From Ancylomarina sp. 16SWW S1-10-2 (lineage in GTDB: Bacteria > Bacteroidota > Bacteroidia > Bacteroidales > Marinifilaceae): a stretch of DNA of 64,000 nt. Each line of letters starts with the position of its first letter. The first letter of the stretch is position 1. Made by a program: the position numbers and the translations under genes. The stretch is taken from the NCBI RefSeq assembly GCF_009669305.1, contig NZ_SADB01000012.1:87788-151787 (forward strand). The letters run 5' to 3'. The notes beneath the pieces were generated by a model that saw nothing but the letters and a program-made list of their open reading frames with translations, did not search any database and was not told where the DNA came from. This document shows, one piece after another, positions 63,885-64,000 of the stretch.

Positions 63885-64000
63885 TTAAGCCGCAATTATA
63901 TATTTAGATTTCTCATATTGTTCTGGGGTTAAATAGCCCAAAACAGAATGTATTCTTTGTTTATTATACCATACTTCAATAAAGTGTACTATTTCAATTT
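63885..64000 (-). mobile_element. IS3-family transposase, C-terminal end at window edge
   Basis: The minus strand encodes IEIVHFIEVWYNKQRIHSVLGYLTPEQYEKSKYIIAA then stop. WYN-(K)Q-R-HS-LGYLTP is the C-terminal signature of the rve integrase domain in IS3-family OrfB transposases. The rest is beyond the right edge. Intact or broken cannot be judged. Confidence 0.88.

Overview
The window looks like the chromosome of a low-GC member of the Bacteroidota, probably a marine or anaerobic relative of Marinifilaceae/Marinilabiliales. This is inferred from gene content: DUF5686 with a carboxypeptidase-like domain, an OmpA protein with an SprB-type repeat, DUF3667, DUF6261, a LytS/LytTR pair, fused GshF, and the near absence of Shine-Dalgarno sites. 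No 16S rRNA is present, so genus is not assignable.

Region 1 (1-19.3 kb) is ordinary core genome: truncated class I fumarase, two tandem STAS-like small proteins, fused glutathione synthase GshF, a MATE exporter, a RecQ helicase, a LytTR two-component pair, a small MotA/TolQ-like membrane protein, a serine beta-lactamase-like hydrolase, a DUF5686 outer-membrane protein, an OFA-type MFS transporter and a secreted C45-type Ntn hydrolase. Region 2 (19.4-27.4 kb) holds metal and redox islands: a NifX / twin MinD-ferredoxin ATPase / DUF5320 / DUF134 cluster, then an arsenic operon (arsR, arsC, acr3) and a bile-acid-symporter-like transporter.

Region 3 (27.5-45.4 kb, recurring at 58-62 kb) is the most unusual part. 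Many single, same-strand, mostly unknown genes are each followed by a long imperfect hairpin of 50-240 bp ending in GTT. Two complete units, 37752-38779 and 58307-59139, start with a 10-base sequence whose exact reverse complement opens the hairpin at their 3' end. That is what a gene cassette excised and inserted by an integron integrase would leave. I therefore read the region as an integron-like cassette array without an integrase in view. Cargo includes a reverse transcriptase, a zinc-hook-like SMC-type ATPase, a DUF2971 protein, an S41 peptidase, a DUF3667 protein and a decayed DUF4143 ATPase. A roughly 200-bp dispersed repeat lies just upstream of three units and of the nitrilase gene.

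Region 4 (45.4-57 kb) has an ArsR-regulated permease operon with two matching inverted-repeat operators, a nitrilase, tRNA-Thr(CGU), an RNase HI-domain protein, a phosphoglycolate-phosphatase-like enzyme next to an FAD oxidoreductase, a TlpA-like thioredoxin protein and a second OmpA protein. Region 5 (56.9-64 kb) has an IS200/RAYT transposase flanked by REP-like hairpin clusters, two more cassette-like genes, an 84-bp tandem repeat, a DUF6261 gene broken by one in-frame TAG and the end of an IS3 transposase. The main claims still need covariance-model searches for attC, an integrase search in the rest of the genome, and comparison with related strains.
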